In this document: positions 36,501 to 42,877 of the stretch, piece by piece | Position numbering within the stretch: the first letter of the stretch is position 1 | How the letters are laid out: every line of letters starts with the position of its first letter | Source: Paenibacillus turicensis | GTDB taxonomy: Bacteria; Bacillota; Bacilli; Paenibacillales; Paenibacillaceae | Reading direction: 5' to 3' | DNA: 64,000 nucleotides | Assembly (NCBI RefSeq): GCF_017873435.1 | Contig: NZ_JAGGKG010000001.1 | Location: forward strand, 372,001 to 436,000 | Position numbers and translations under genes: made by a program | Notes under the pieces: model-generated | Seen by the model: only the letters and a program-made list of their open reading frames with translations | Told to the model about the DNA's origin: nothing | Databases searched by the model: none

Positions 36501-36710
36501 AAACTCCCAGTCTCCATCAAGCCCAATTGTTTGTTCATTCCATTTCGTCCATTGTCGCAAATCTAGTTGTCCATCAACAGCGTAGGGCTGCTCCGTATGA
36601 TTAAAAATATTAAACCACAGTAAACGTGCCCCTGTAAGTATAATAAGAAAGAGTACAATAATACCCGTTATTTTTATAAATTGATTTTTTTTTAGCTTGG
36701 ACAAAACCAT
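33585..36710 (-). CDS. hybrid sensor histidine kinase with 7TMR-DISM input and two kinase modules
   Basis: 1041 residues. Order: membrane helix (13-34), extracellular galactose-binding-like fold (about 50-210), 7TMR-DISM seven-helix region (about 222-420), HisKA with His453 (NTSHELRNP), HATPase with N-box (NALKYT, about 573) and GLGLGIS, receiver domain with Asp766 (ISDVMMPKMSG), then a LytS-type His_kinase domain with His857 (QIQPHFLFNTL) and a second HATPase with N-box VENAIRHG (about 950) and DDGVGM. All catalytic residues are present. It is a single gene between two terminator-bounded units. The ribosome site AAGGAG is only three bases from ATG 36710; a TTG two codons later has better spacing and is possible. 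No separate response regulator is adjacent, so the output is unknown. Confidence 0.9.
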   Translation of the reverse strand: MVLSKLKKNQFIKITGIIVLFLIILTGARLLWFNIFNHTEQPYAVDGQLDLRQWTKWNEQTIGLDGDWEFYANTWLIDRENNKQSKESKKEQIKSELIPVPGGWNSYLEQGKTTPYGYGSYRLKIVVDPDQDITYRLRITSIRSASELYANGVLLFKLGNPATSLNAYTAENTPVTVSLRPNQEGVIDLVIQVANFKDPRSGGIVRSMKFGSESQVDKEIHLSVTMQQLVSFVFLIHAIYAIVIYLVGERDKRLLYLSLLALTSIFTTLISSEDKLLNYWFPINYDLSFRLTQLSICMFSFILLKCVEDRILAKWRKWYFVCIGCCFIYGFIVLFAPIAWGVIFQPYFLVLGIVVVTSVIIIMFQIKFNDVYHILLMVLSLLALVNNTIWYGIFLFNGVKILYYPFDLIISTMCLSSVWFRNYFKVSLEARKLNIKLQKANKLKDQFLANTSHELRNPLHGILNISQTVLERESEVLNEKSIKELEMVLSVGRRMSLMLNDLLFAVSLKESTPRLHFSPTSIQSVTTGVIDMLLYMKAGKEIKLVNAIADDFPLVYADENRVTQIVFNLLQNALKYTDAGEISIQAVVREGKAHITIQDTGIGMDFYTLQRVFEPYEQASSERAKLEGGFGLGLGISKQLVELHGGTLEVHSTVGEGSTFTFTLDLAQNREVQTQEVMKLAAVASDLDTNQFLVGNLEEKSDEGSQTNFQEDTAISRILIVDDDVINLKVLEAILSLENYSITSVTSGEQALEYMDQQEWDLVISDVMMPKMSGYTLTRKIRERFTLAELPILLLTARSHPDDIEKGFKSGANDYVTKPVESLELRSRVRALTEVRRSARERLKMESAWLQAQIQPHFLFNTLNAVAALSEIDLDRMRDLLEVFSEFLHDRFKIQNIDQLSNVEDELNIVRSYLYIEAERFGERLHVEWDIDSVPNLQLPLFTIQPLVENAIRHGIMKRVEGGTIMISIQRFPAYTKISVIDDGVGMSEEILMRLQQKRVDTSSGVGLLNTDLRLKRQFGSGLEIRSTLGEGTEVSFVVKN

Positions 36711-36850
36711 TAGCTCCTTAAAAAATTAATTTCTAGCATTATGTATATCTCTGTTAATATACTGAATGCTTTTTATAAATTCAACATCAGCATTGTAATC
36801 TACTTAAAACATAGTAAAATTAAACTACTTACTTATAGGAGTGAACAGTG

Positions 36851-37831
36851 ATGTTTTTTGCGCTTTTTGGGATCGCTATCGGGATTGGCTTGGCCATGCA
36901 GACAGCGGTGAATTCTCAGCTTAGAAAATTTGTCATCTCACCATTTTTAGCCTCCATGATTTCGTTTGCCATTGGTTGTATATTTCTCACCGCTGCTACC
37001 CTTCTTAATGGCTCTTCCTTGGGTGTCCCCCTTCATGTATTCACAGATGAACCACTATGGATCTGGATAGGCGGCTTACTTGGTGTTGTTGCCTTAACGA
37101 CAAACATTCTTTTATTTCCAAAGCTAGGTAGTGTACAAACGTCAGTTATGCCTATATTAGGTATGATTATGATGAGTATGGTTATCGATCATTTTGGATT
37201 TTTCCGTTCCCCCAAACAACCATTTAGTATGAATCGAGTATGGGGTGTAATTTTAGTACTATTAGGTGTGTTTCTGGCAGTTGCCCTCGGGGAAATTTTG
37301 CAGTATCGCCGTTACAAACAGCTAGTGAAGGAACAAGCTACTAAACCAGAAAAAACTAGTATAAATTCTAGATCTGAATCAGGTCAATGGTTATGGCGGT
37401 TTATCGGTATAGGCTCTGGCATGCTCATGGCAACTCAAGCTGCGATTAATGGACAATTAGGAAAGGTGCTCCACTCGCCCATTCACGCCGCCTTTATTTC
37501 CTTTTTTGTAGGACTCGTGATACTCATCTTTATTGTATTGATCAAGGATCGATCAATGACTAATTTGGTACAGCCTATTAAGCTATCCGCTCCATGGTGG
37601 GTATGGATTGGCGGCATTTTAGGCGCGGTTTATGTACTTGGCAATGCCTTTCTTGTTGGTGAAATTGGAACAGGGCAAACTGTGATGCTTGCTTTATTTG
37701 GACAAATTACAGGTAGCTTGCTCGTAGAACAATTTGGACTACTGAGATCGAATCGAATTAAAGTGAGACCAATTCAGATTTTGGGGCTGATTATCATGTT
37801 ATCAGGTGTGTTTTTAATTAAAATGTTATAA
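36851..37831 (+). CDS. YdcZ/DUF606 transporter with two fused domains
   Basis: 326 residues and ten or so membrane helices, consisting of two copies of the DUF606 fold: the first begins ALFGIAIGIGLAMQTAVNSQLRKF and the second begins GIGSGMLMATQAAINGQLGKVLHSP, each with the family's internal small-residue-rich helices. Most YdcZ proteins are single-copy and pair in the membrane, so this is a duplicated, fused version of the drug/metabolite-type (DMT superfamily) transporter. The substrate is unknown. AGGAG lies nine bases before ATG 36851; the preceding GTG at 36848 is an alternative. It is divergent from the hybrid kinase, with a 137-base intergenic region, and followed by its own terminator. 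Confidence 0.85.
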   Translation: MFFALFGIAIGIGLAMQTAVNSQLRKFVISPFLASMISFAIGCIFLTAATLLNGSSLGVPLHVFTDEPLWIWIGGLLGVVALTTNILLFPKLGSVQTSVMPILGMIMMSMVIDHFGFFRSPKQPFSMNRVWGVILVLLGVFLAVALGEILQYRRYKQLVKEQATKPEKTSINSRSESGQWLWRFIGIGSGMLMATQAAINGQLGKVLHSPIHAAFISFFVGLVILIFIVLIKDRSMTNLVQPIKLSAPWWVWIGGILGAVYVLGNAFLVGEIGTGQTVMLALFGQITGSLLVEQFGLLRSNRIKVRPIQILGLIIMLSGVFLIKML

Positions 37832-37836
37832 AAAAT

Positions 37837-37868
37837 AGGAGCGCTAATGCGACTCCCTTTATTTTTTT
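37837..37868 (+). terminator. terminator after the YdcZ-like transporter gene
   Basis: GGAGCGC (38-44 of 37800 range) pairs with GCG-a-CTCC, followed by CTTTATTTTTTT on the plus strand. Confidence 0.7.
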
Positions 37869-37914
37869 GCATTTTAAATTTAACTCCTGTTATTCAAGAC
37901 AGCTGTGTATAACG

Positions 37915-38718
37915 CTACTGTTCTCTATTCAGCTTCCTTCCTCTTCCATGCGGTATGCAGGTGGGTGTGCCAAATAACGGGTCTACAGCAATATCACACT
38001 CCATCTGAAAAACCTTTCGTACGAGGTCACGAGTAATAATATCCTCCGGCTTACCTTCTGCATAGATCGACTTGTTGTGCACCGCCACGATATGATGTGC
38101 GTAGCGGCACGCCAGATTCAGGTCGTGCAATACCATAACAATGGTACGGCCTTCGCGTTCGTTCAGTTCAAACAACAGATCAAGAATTTCGATCTGATGG
38201 GTCATATCCAAATATGTCGTAGGCTCATCCAGCAACAACGTTTCCGTACCCTGCGCTAGTGTCATCGCGATCCATGCACGCTGACGCTGACCTCCGGACA
38301 GAGCATCTATCGGCCGATCAGCTAGTGCCGTAAGATGTGTAGACTCCAGAGCCAGCTCTACCATACGCTCATCCTTACGCGACCACTGTTTAAGCCAGGT
38401 CTGATGTGGATAGCGGCCTTGGCGAACTAGCTGGCTCACCGTCAGACCTTCAGGTGCTGTCGGCCCTTGCGGCAAAATGGACATGCGTCTTGAAATTTCT
38501 TTGGTGGGTAGCTTCGCAATCTCTTCTCCATCTAGCAGCACTGTACCCGCGTTGGATTTCAGCAGTCTTGCCATCGTTCGCAGCAGTGTGGATTTGCCGC
38601 AGCCATTGCTACCGATCAGAACCGTAATTTCTCCCTTGGGGATGTTCAGGTTCAGGTTTTCAATAATGGGATCTGCTCCATAGGAGATTGTAAGCTCCTT
38701 GGCTTCCAGAATACTCAC
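37915..38718 (-). CDS. ferric-siderophore ABC transporter ATP-binding protein (FecE/FepC-like)
   Basis: 267 residues with Walker A GSNGCGKST, signature LSGGQRQRAWIA, Walker B LLLDEPTTYLD and H-loop VLHDLNLACRYAHH, all typical of iron-chelate importers. It is the last gene of the unit; GGAGGAGAGAG precedes GTG 38718, 14 bases after the permease gene. The base composition and codon use are distinctly richer in G+C than in the exporter operon to the left, as in the other genes of the unit. It drives uptake of an iron chelate through the two FecCD permeases. Confidence 0.93.
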   Translation of the reverse strand: MSILEAKELTISYGADPIIENLNLNIPKGEITVLIGSNGCGKSTLLRTMARLLKSNAGTVLLDGEEIAKLPTKEISRRMSILPQGPTAPEGLTVSQLVRQGRYPHQTWLKQWSRKDERMVELALESTHLTALADRPIDALSGGQRQRAWIAMTLAQGTETLLLDEPTTYLDMTHQIEILDLLFELNEREGRTIVMVLHDLNLACRYAHHIVAVHNKSIYAEGKPEDIITRDLVRKVFQMECDIAVDPLFGTPTCIPHGRGRKLNREQ

Positions 38719-38732
38719 GTCTCTCTCCTCCT

Positions 38733-39776
38733 TTAATATTGGTTCCGATTCTTAAACAGCAGATACAGAAAAAACGGAGCGCCTATACCTGCGGTAAATA
38801 CTCCGGCAGGAACATCAAGCGGTAGAAATGCTGTTCGGGCGATCAGATCGGCTGCACATACCAGCAAAGCACCAACAAATCCTGACACCAGCAACAAACT
38901 GCCAAACATCCTCCCCACCAGCTTCCTTGCAATATGCGGAGCGATCAGACCTACAAACCCGATCGTACCCGCCACGGATACAGCGATACCCGCAAGCAGC
39001 ACACTACATAACAGCAGAGCCGAACGATGTCTTTCTACAGTCACGCCAAGCCCCGTGGCAAGGTCATCCCCAAATTCCTGAGCATTTAGACTCCGGGCGA
39101 GCAATATGGCGAGAGGCATAACGATGACAATGACCGGCAATATCGTTTGAATATCTGTCCATGTTGCCCCGTAGATGCTGCCTGTCAGCCAGATATAGGC
39201 CTGACTTGCCGTATAGAACGGACTCAAGATGAGCATAAAGGTCGTACCCGCCCCCGTAATGGCCGATACCCCGATACCGATGAGCACAAGCCGGATCGGG
39301 CTGACTCCTTTTTTCCAGGCAAGCACATAAATAATTAATGCTGTTACCATCGCACCGATGACAGCAAACAGTGGCAGCATCTTAATACTTACGGCTCCAC
39401 CCAATAACGTTACAAAGCCTACAGCAGCTACCGCAGCACCACCCGTTATGCCAATGACATCTGGTGAAGCCAGCGGATTACGAATAATACCTTGCAGCAG
39501 TGCACCCGACATGCCAAGTGCCGCCCCAACAAGCAGGGATAACAATACACGCGGAAGCCGGAGTGTCAGCACCACGAAGTCATGCTCCCCTCCATTCCAT
39601 CCAAATATGGTTCTAATGACATCCAGTGGAGAAATAAAGTCACTGCCCAGACTTGTTCCGACCACCCCGGTTGCCAGAAATAGAATTATACATATAGCGA
39701 TGACAAGCATTGATTTACGTTCAATTTGCATGGAAATCGTATCTCTTTTATTGCGATACGTCAGCAGCTTCTTCAT
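38733..39776 (-). CDS. ferric-siderophore ABC transporter permease (FecD-like)
   Basis: 347 residues, FecCD family with about ten membrane helices. The signature segments are LTLRLPRVLLSLLVGAALGMSGALLQGIIRNPLASPDVIGITGG and GFVGLIAPHIARKLVG. The gene overlaps its partner by four bases (ATGA), a standard translational coupling. The first 16 residues (KKLLTYRNKRDTISMQ) are polar; a later start at Met16 is possible. It forms the channel with the FecC-like protein. Confidence 0.92.
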   Translation of the reverse strand: MKKLLTYRNKRDTISMQIERKSMLVIAICIILFLATGVVGTSLGSDFISPLDVIRTIFGWNGGEHDFVVLTLRLPRVLLSLLVGAALGMSGALLQGIIRNPLASPDVIGITGGAAVAAVGFVTLLGGAVSIKMLPLFAVIGAMVTALIIYVLAWKKGVSPIRLVLIGIGVSAITGAGTTFMLILSPFYTASQAYIWLTGSIYGATWTDIQTILPVIVIVMPLAILLARSLNAQEFGDDLATGLGVTVERHRSALLLCSVLLAGIAVSVAGTIGFVGLIAPHIARKLVGRMFGSLLLVSGFVGALLVCAADLIARTAFLPLDVPAGVFTAGIGAPFFLYLLFKNRNQY

Positions 39777-40786
39777 ATCTTCCTCACCCCCTTGCGGGCA
39801 ATGTATACGAAGAAGGGTCCGCCGATCAATGCAGTCATCACACCAAGCGGAACTTCCTGCGGCATAATAACCAGCCTGGCTACCACATCAGCAGACATTA
39901 GCAGAGTGGCTCCCCCGACGAAGCAATACGGTACAAGCCAGCGATAGTCATTGCCAACAAATGCACGCATAATATGGGGCACAACCAGACCCACCAGACC
40001 AATGGAACCGGCTACTGCAACAGAACCACCTGCGAGTAGTACAGTAATCACTCCCATCAGCACTTTGACCAATAGCACATTCTGTCCCATACCTTTGGCG
40101 ATGTCATCTCCCGTTAACAGAAGATTGATTGCTCGGCCCATAAAAAGTGAAACCAGTGCAGCCGCTGCCATGTATGGCAGTACTGGATATAACATATCAA
40201 GTGTTCGTCCACTTACCGAACCGGCAAGCCAGAACAATACATCCTGCAATCCTGTGCTGTCCAGCACCAGAATCGCTTGTGTAAAGGAGGCAAACAAGGC
40301 TGAGATGGCGGTGCCTGCCAATACAATCTTGATTGGTGTAAGTCCATCACGCCCTAGGGAACCAAGGCCATATACAATCGCTGCGGAAATGGCTGCTCCC
40401 GCGAACCCAAACCACATCATCGCTGTCAAGGAAGACACAGATAGTACAACGACAGCAATAACAATAAAGAAAATGGCACCTGAATTAATCCCGAATACAC
40501 TCGGAGATGCCAGTGGATTACGTGTCAGCGCCTGCATCAGTCCGCCTGCCACAGCAAGGCTTGCGCCCACAACAGCAGCAATAATGGTACGTGGTAATCG
40601 TTCCGACAGAAGTACCACATGTTTTACCGAGGTTTCATCGTAGGACAGCCAGGCATCCCACGCCATGTGAAACGTGATAGGTGTGCGGCCCAGAATCATA
40701 CTGGCGATCGCTGCGAGAAGCATAAGTATGAATAAACCGATCAGCCCATATATTTTGGCACTCGCCTTGGTAAAAAGGGGAAGCAT
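39773..40786 (-). CDS. ferric-siderophore ABC transporter permease (FecC-like)
   Basis: 337 residues, FecCD family. It begins with a membrane helix (IYGLIGLFILMLLAAIASMIL) and has the conserved RLPRTIIAAVVGASLAVAGGLMQALTRNPLASPSVFGINSG and GLVGLVVPHIMR. The start ATG at 40786 follows AAAGAG-type purines. A hairpin at 40817-40872 lies between it and the binding-protein gene, so the permease genes are probably expressed at a lower level than the binding protein. Confidence 0.92.
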   Translation of the reverse strand: MLPLFTKASAKIYGLIGLFILMLLAAIASMILGRTPITFHMAWDAWLSYDETSVKHVVLLSERLPRTIIAAVVGASLAVAGGLMQALTRNPLASPSVFGINSGAIFFIVIAVVVLSVSSLTAMMWFGFAGAAISAAIVYGLGSLGRDGLTPIKIVLAGTAISALFASFTQAILVLDSTGLQDVLFWLAGSVSGRTLDMLYPVLPYMAAAALVSLFMGRAINLLLTGDDIAKGMGQNVLLVKVLMGVITVLLAGGSVAVAGSIGLVGLVVPHIMRAFVGNDYRWLVPYCFVGGATLLMSADVVARLVIMPQEVPLGVMTALIGGPFFVYIARKGVRKI

Positions 40787-40816
40787 AAACTCACTCTTTC
40801 ATCTGTAAAATAAAAA

Positions 40817-40872
40817 AGGACCTGCACGCCCATACACTTCGTTCACGAATGTCTTGGTGCATGGCAGGTCCT
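40817..40872 (-). terminator. internal terminator/attenuator after the siderophore-binding gene
   Basis: AGGACCTGC (40817-40825) pairs perfectly with GCAGGTCCT (40864-40872). On the minus strand TTTTTTATTTTAC follows. As the permease genes continue 30 bases later, it should act as a partial terminator. Confidence 0.75.
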
Positions 40873-40882
40873 GCTCCTGTTA

Positions 40883-41848
40883 TTATTTATTCAAATTGAA
40901 CAGCTGGTATAGATCGTCCAGCATCATATTAGCCGACGTGTATCCACCCGCCATATTCCAGGCAACCTCATCCACCTGGTACATCTGTTTGTTTTTCACA
41001 GCATCGAGGTTTTTCCACAATGGACTGCTGGTCCAATCTTGATAGTTTTTCTCAATTGCGGCTGTATCGGTTCCCGAATTAAAATTAAAGATCGTGTCTG
41101 CATTCATATCTGGAATGGCCTCTTTGGATGTCAGTTCAACACCCCAGGTATCTGCATCATGTCCCGTCGGTCTTGTAAAGCCAAGCTCCTTCAGAATTTT
41201 CCCTGCGTAACCCATGTAAAAAATACGAACCTGATCCGCTCTGAAGTTAGTAATGGTCGCTTCAATTGGCAGGCGGTCACCCATCTTTTCTTTGAAATCC
41301 GCTACGCGCGTTTCCCAATTCGTGAGCAGCTTGTCGGATTCCTCCATCTTGTTCATCGCTTCCCCAGAAAGCTTCAACGTTTCTTTCCAATCAAACAGCG
41401 TTTCGGTTACTACCGTTGGTGCGATCTGGGACAGCTGATCATAGATTTCTTCGTGTCTGATCTTGGTTGCGATAATCAAATCAGGCTTGAGTTTGTTGAT
41501 CTCCTCCAGATTTGGCTGTGATTCCTGGCCTACTTGCGGCACACCGTCCAAGTCTTTACGGAGATATTCATAGACCGGCTGCTGAACCCATGATTCAACG
41601 ACACCCGCCGGTTTCACGCCAAGGGCTACGACAATATCATTCGCACCCTGGAACAAAGTTACGATCTTCTGTGGAGTTCCTGTAATTTTGGTTTCGCCCA
41701 TAGCATGTTTGATCACTCGTGCCTCATCTGCTGCTTTTGTAGCGGTATTTGTGGTGCCCGAACTTCCTCCTGAAGCACAACCGGCCAGCAGCGAAATCAT
41801 CAAAATTAACGCTGCATAAATATGTATATTTTTCTTAAACTTAAGCAT
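40883..41848 (-). CDS. ferric-siderophore ABC transporter substrate-binding lipoprotein
   Basis: 321 residues. The lipoprotein signal ends in LLAGC. The mature part is a TroA/FhuD-like periplasmic-binding fold with the pattern KHAMGETKITGTPQKIVTLFQGANDIVVALGVKPAGV and the central helix. It captures a ferric chelate, of hydroxamate or citrate type (the exact ligand cannot be told). AGAGGAG lies nine bases before ATG 41848. A Fur-box-like palindrome lies 28 bases upstream, which fits iron-repressed expression. It is the first gene of the four-gene unit. The composition is richer in G+C than in neighbouring genes. Confidence 0.92.
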   Translation of the reverse strand: MLKFKKNIHIYAALILMISLLAGCASGGSSGTTNTATKAADEARVIKHAMGETKITGTPQKIVTLFQGANDIVVALGVKPAGVVESWVQQPVYEYLRKDLDGVPQVGQESQPNLEEINKLKPDLIIATKIRHEEIYDQLSQIAPTVVTETLFDWKETLKLSGEAMNKMEESDKLLTNWETRVADFKEKMGDRLPIEATITNFRADQVRIFYMGYAGKILKELGFTRPTGHDADTWGVELTSKEAIPDMNADTIFNFNSGTDTAAIEKNYQDWTSSPLWKNLDAVKNKQMYQVDEVAWNMAGGYTSANMMLDDLYQLFNLNK

Positions 41849-41875
41849 TAAACTTAGCTCCTCTTTTTTCTAATT

Positions 41876-41894
41876 GATATTGAATCTCATTATC
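41876..41894. promoter_or_regulatory. Fur box upstream of the siderophore importer
   Basis: GATATTGAATCTCATTATC matches 15 of 19 positions of the classical GATAATGATAATCATTATC Fur consensus, and TTGATA/TATCAA extends the symmetry. It lies between the ribosome site of the binding-protein gene and its likely promoter, as expected for iron repression. Confidence 0.75.
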
Positions 41895-41995
41895 AATTGT
41901 ATTGTAAAGGAGATTTTCATTTTATACAAGCATTTATTTGAAAAAATAGCTACCAGCTCGTTTCATGTCCTTCTTCCATTCTGCAATGATGGTAA

Positions 41996-42054
41996 GAGCA
42001 CCTTCCTTAGATGATTGCTGTTTTAGGCGACAGCTTCATCTTAAGGGAGTGCTC
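41996..42054. repeat. long imperfect inverted repeat
   Basis: GAGCAC-CTTCCTTA-GATGA-TTG-CTGT at the left pairs with ACAG-CTT-CATC-TTAAGGGA-GTGCTC at the right, a stem of more than 20 bases with small bulges. It does not sit at a clear gene end in the right orientation for a terminator. It may be the end of a lost mobile element next to the G+C-rich iron unit. Confidence 0.45.
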
Positions 42055-42115
42055 ATTTTATTTCAAATATCAAATTTAAGGGAATACAGGAATGCTTCTA
42101 TAAGAAATATTTATA

Positions 42116-42874
42116 TCAGATTTCTAACTCTCTCATTTTAGCTGTAACAAGATCAATATGTTTCTCTACAGTTCCCTTACTAGCTTTAGGCAAACGAAGC
42201 TCATCAACAATACGACCATCCAACATAAATAAAACTCGCTCTGTACGAGCCGCCACCTTAATGTCATGAGTAACAAGCACAATTGTTGTTCCTTCTGCAT
42301 GAATATCATTAAAAAGATCCATAATTTCATTTGCTGATTTAGAGTTTAATGCCCCTGTAGGTTCGTCCCCAAAAATTACTTTAGGCTCACTCATCAATGC
42401 ACGACAAATACCTACACGTTGAAGTTGCCCTCCTGAAACCTCTGTCACTGCACGTTTAGCTAAAGCTTCTATTCCTGTTTTGTGCATAAGATTTCTTGCT
42501 CGCTTTGTTAACTGCTCAAGCTGCTTTCGATTATTAAGCATCGAGGGCAAAATAATATTGTCAAATACATTCAAATTTTTTAATAAGGTGGGTTGCTGAA
42601 ACACAAACCCCATCTTGGTCCGACGTAAATCCGCTCGCTCATCCTCATGAAAGGACGCCAAGTCTTTACCATTAAAAATAACAGCGCCCTCATCTATGTG
42701 ATCCATTCCACTTAACGCATACATCAAGGTAGACTTTCCTGAACCTGAAGGCCCCATAATCGCTACAAATTCACCCTCATAAATATCAACTGAAATATGA
42801 TCCAGCACCCTGCTTCTTTCATTGCCTACACCTAAATACTTTACGATCCCATTTGCAGCCAACAGCTTTTCCAT
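42116..42874 (-). CDS. MacB/LolD-type ABC transporter ATP-binding protein
   Basis: 252 residues with Walker A GPSGSGKST, signature SGGQLQR, Walker B VIFGDEPTGALN and H-loop VTHD, the pattern of ATPases that serve FtsX-type permeases. It follows its permease gene after three bases, with the ribosome site inside the permease end. Such pairs act in resistance to, or sensing of, peptide antibiotics and in lipid or protein release. The TetR gene upstream is the likely regulator. Confidence 0.92.
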   Translation of the reverse strand: MEKLLAANGIVKYLGVGNERSRVLDHISVDIYEGEFVAIMGPSGSGKSTLMYALSGMDHIDEGAVIFNGKDLASFHEDERADLRRTKMGFVFQQPTLLKNLNVFDNIILPSMLNNRKQLEQLTKRARNLMHKTGIEALAKRAVTEVSGGQLQRVGICRALMSEPKVIFGDEPTGALNSKSANEIMDLFNDIHAEGTTIVLVTHDIKVAARTERVLFMLDGRIVDELRLPKASKGTVEKHIDLVTAKMRELEI

Positions 42875-42877
42875 AAG

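Noticed and set aside
39358..40643. Long plus-strand frames opposite the siderophore permease genes
   Set aside because: Shadow frames caused by the higher G+C of this unit; the FecCD proteins on the minus strand are unambiguous.
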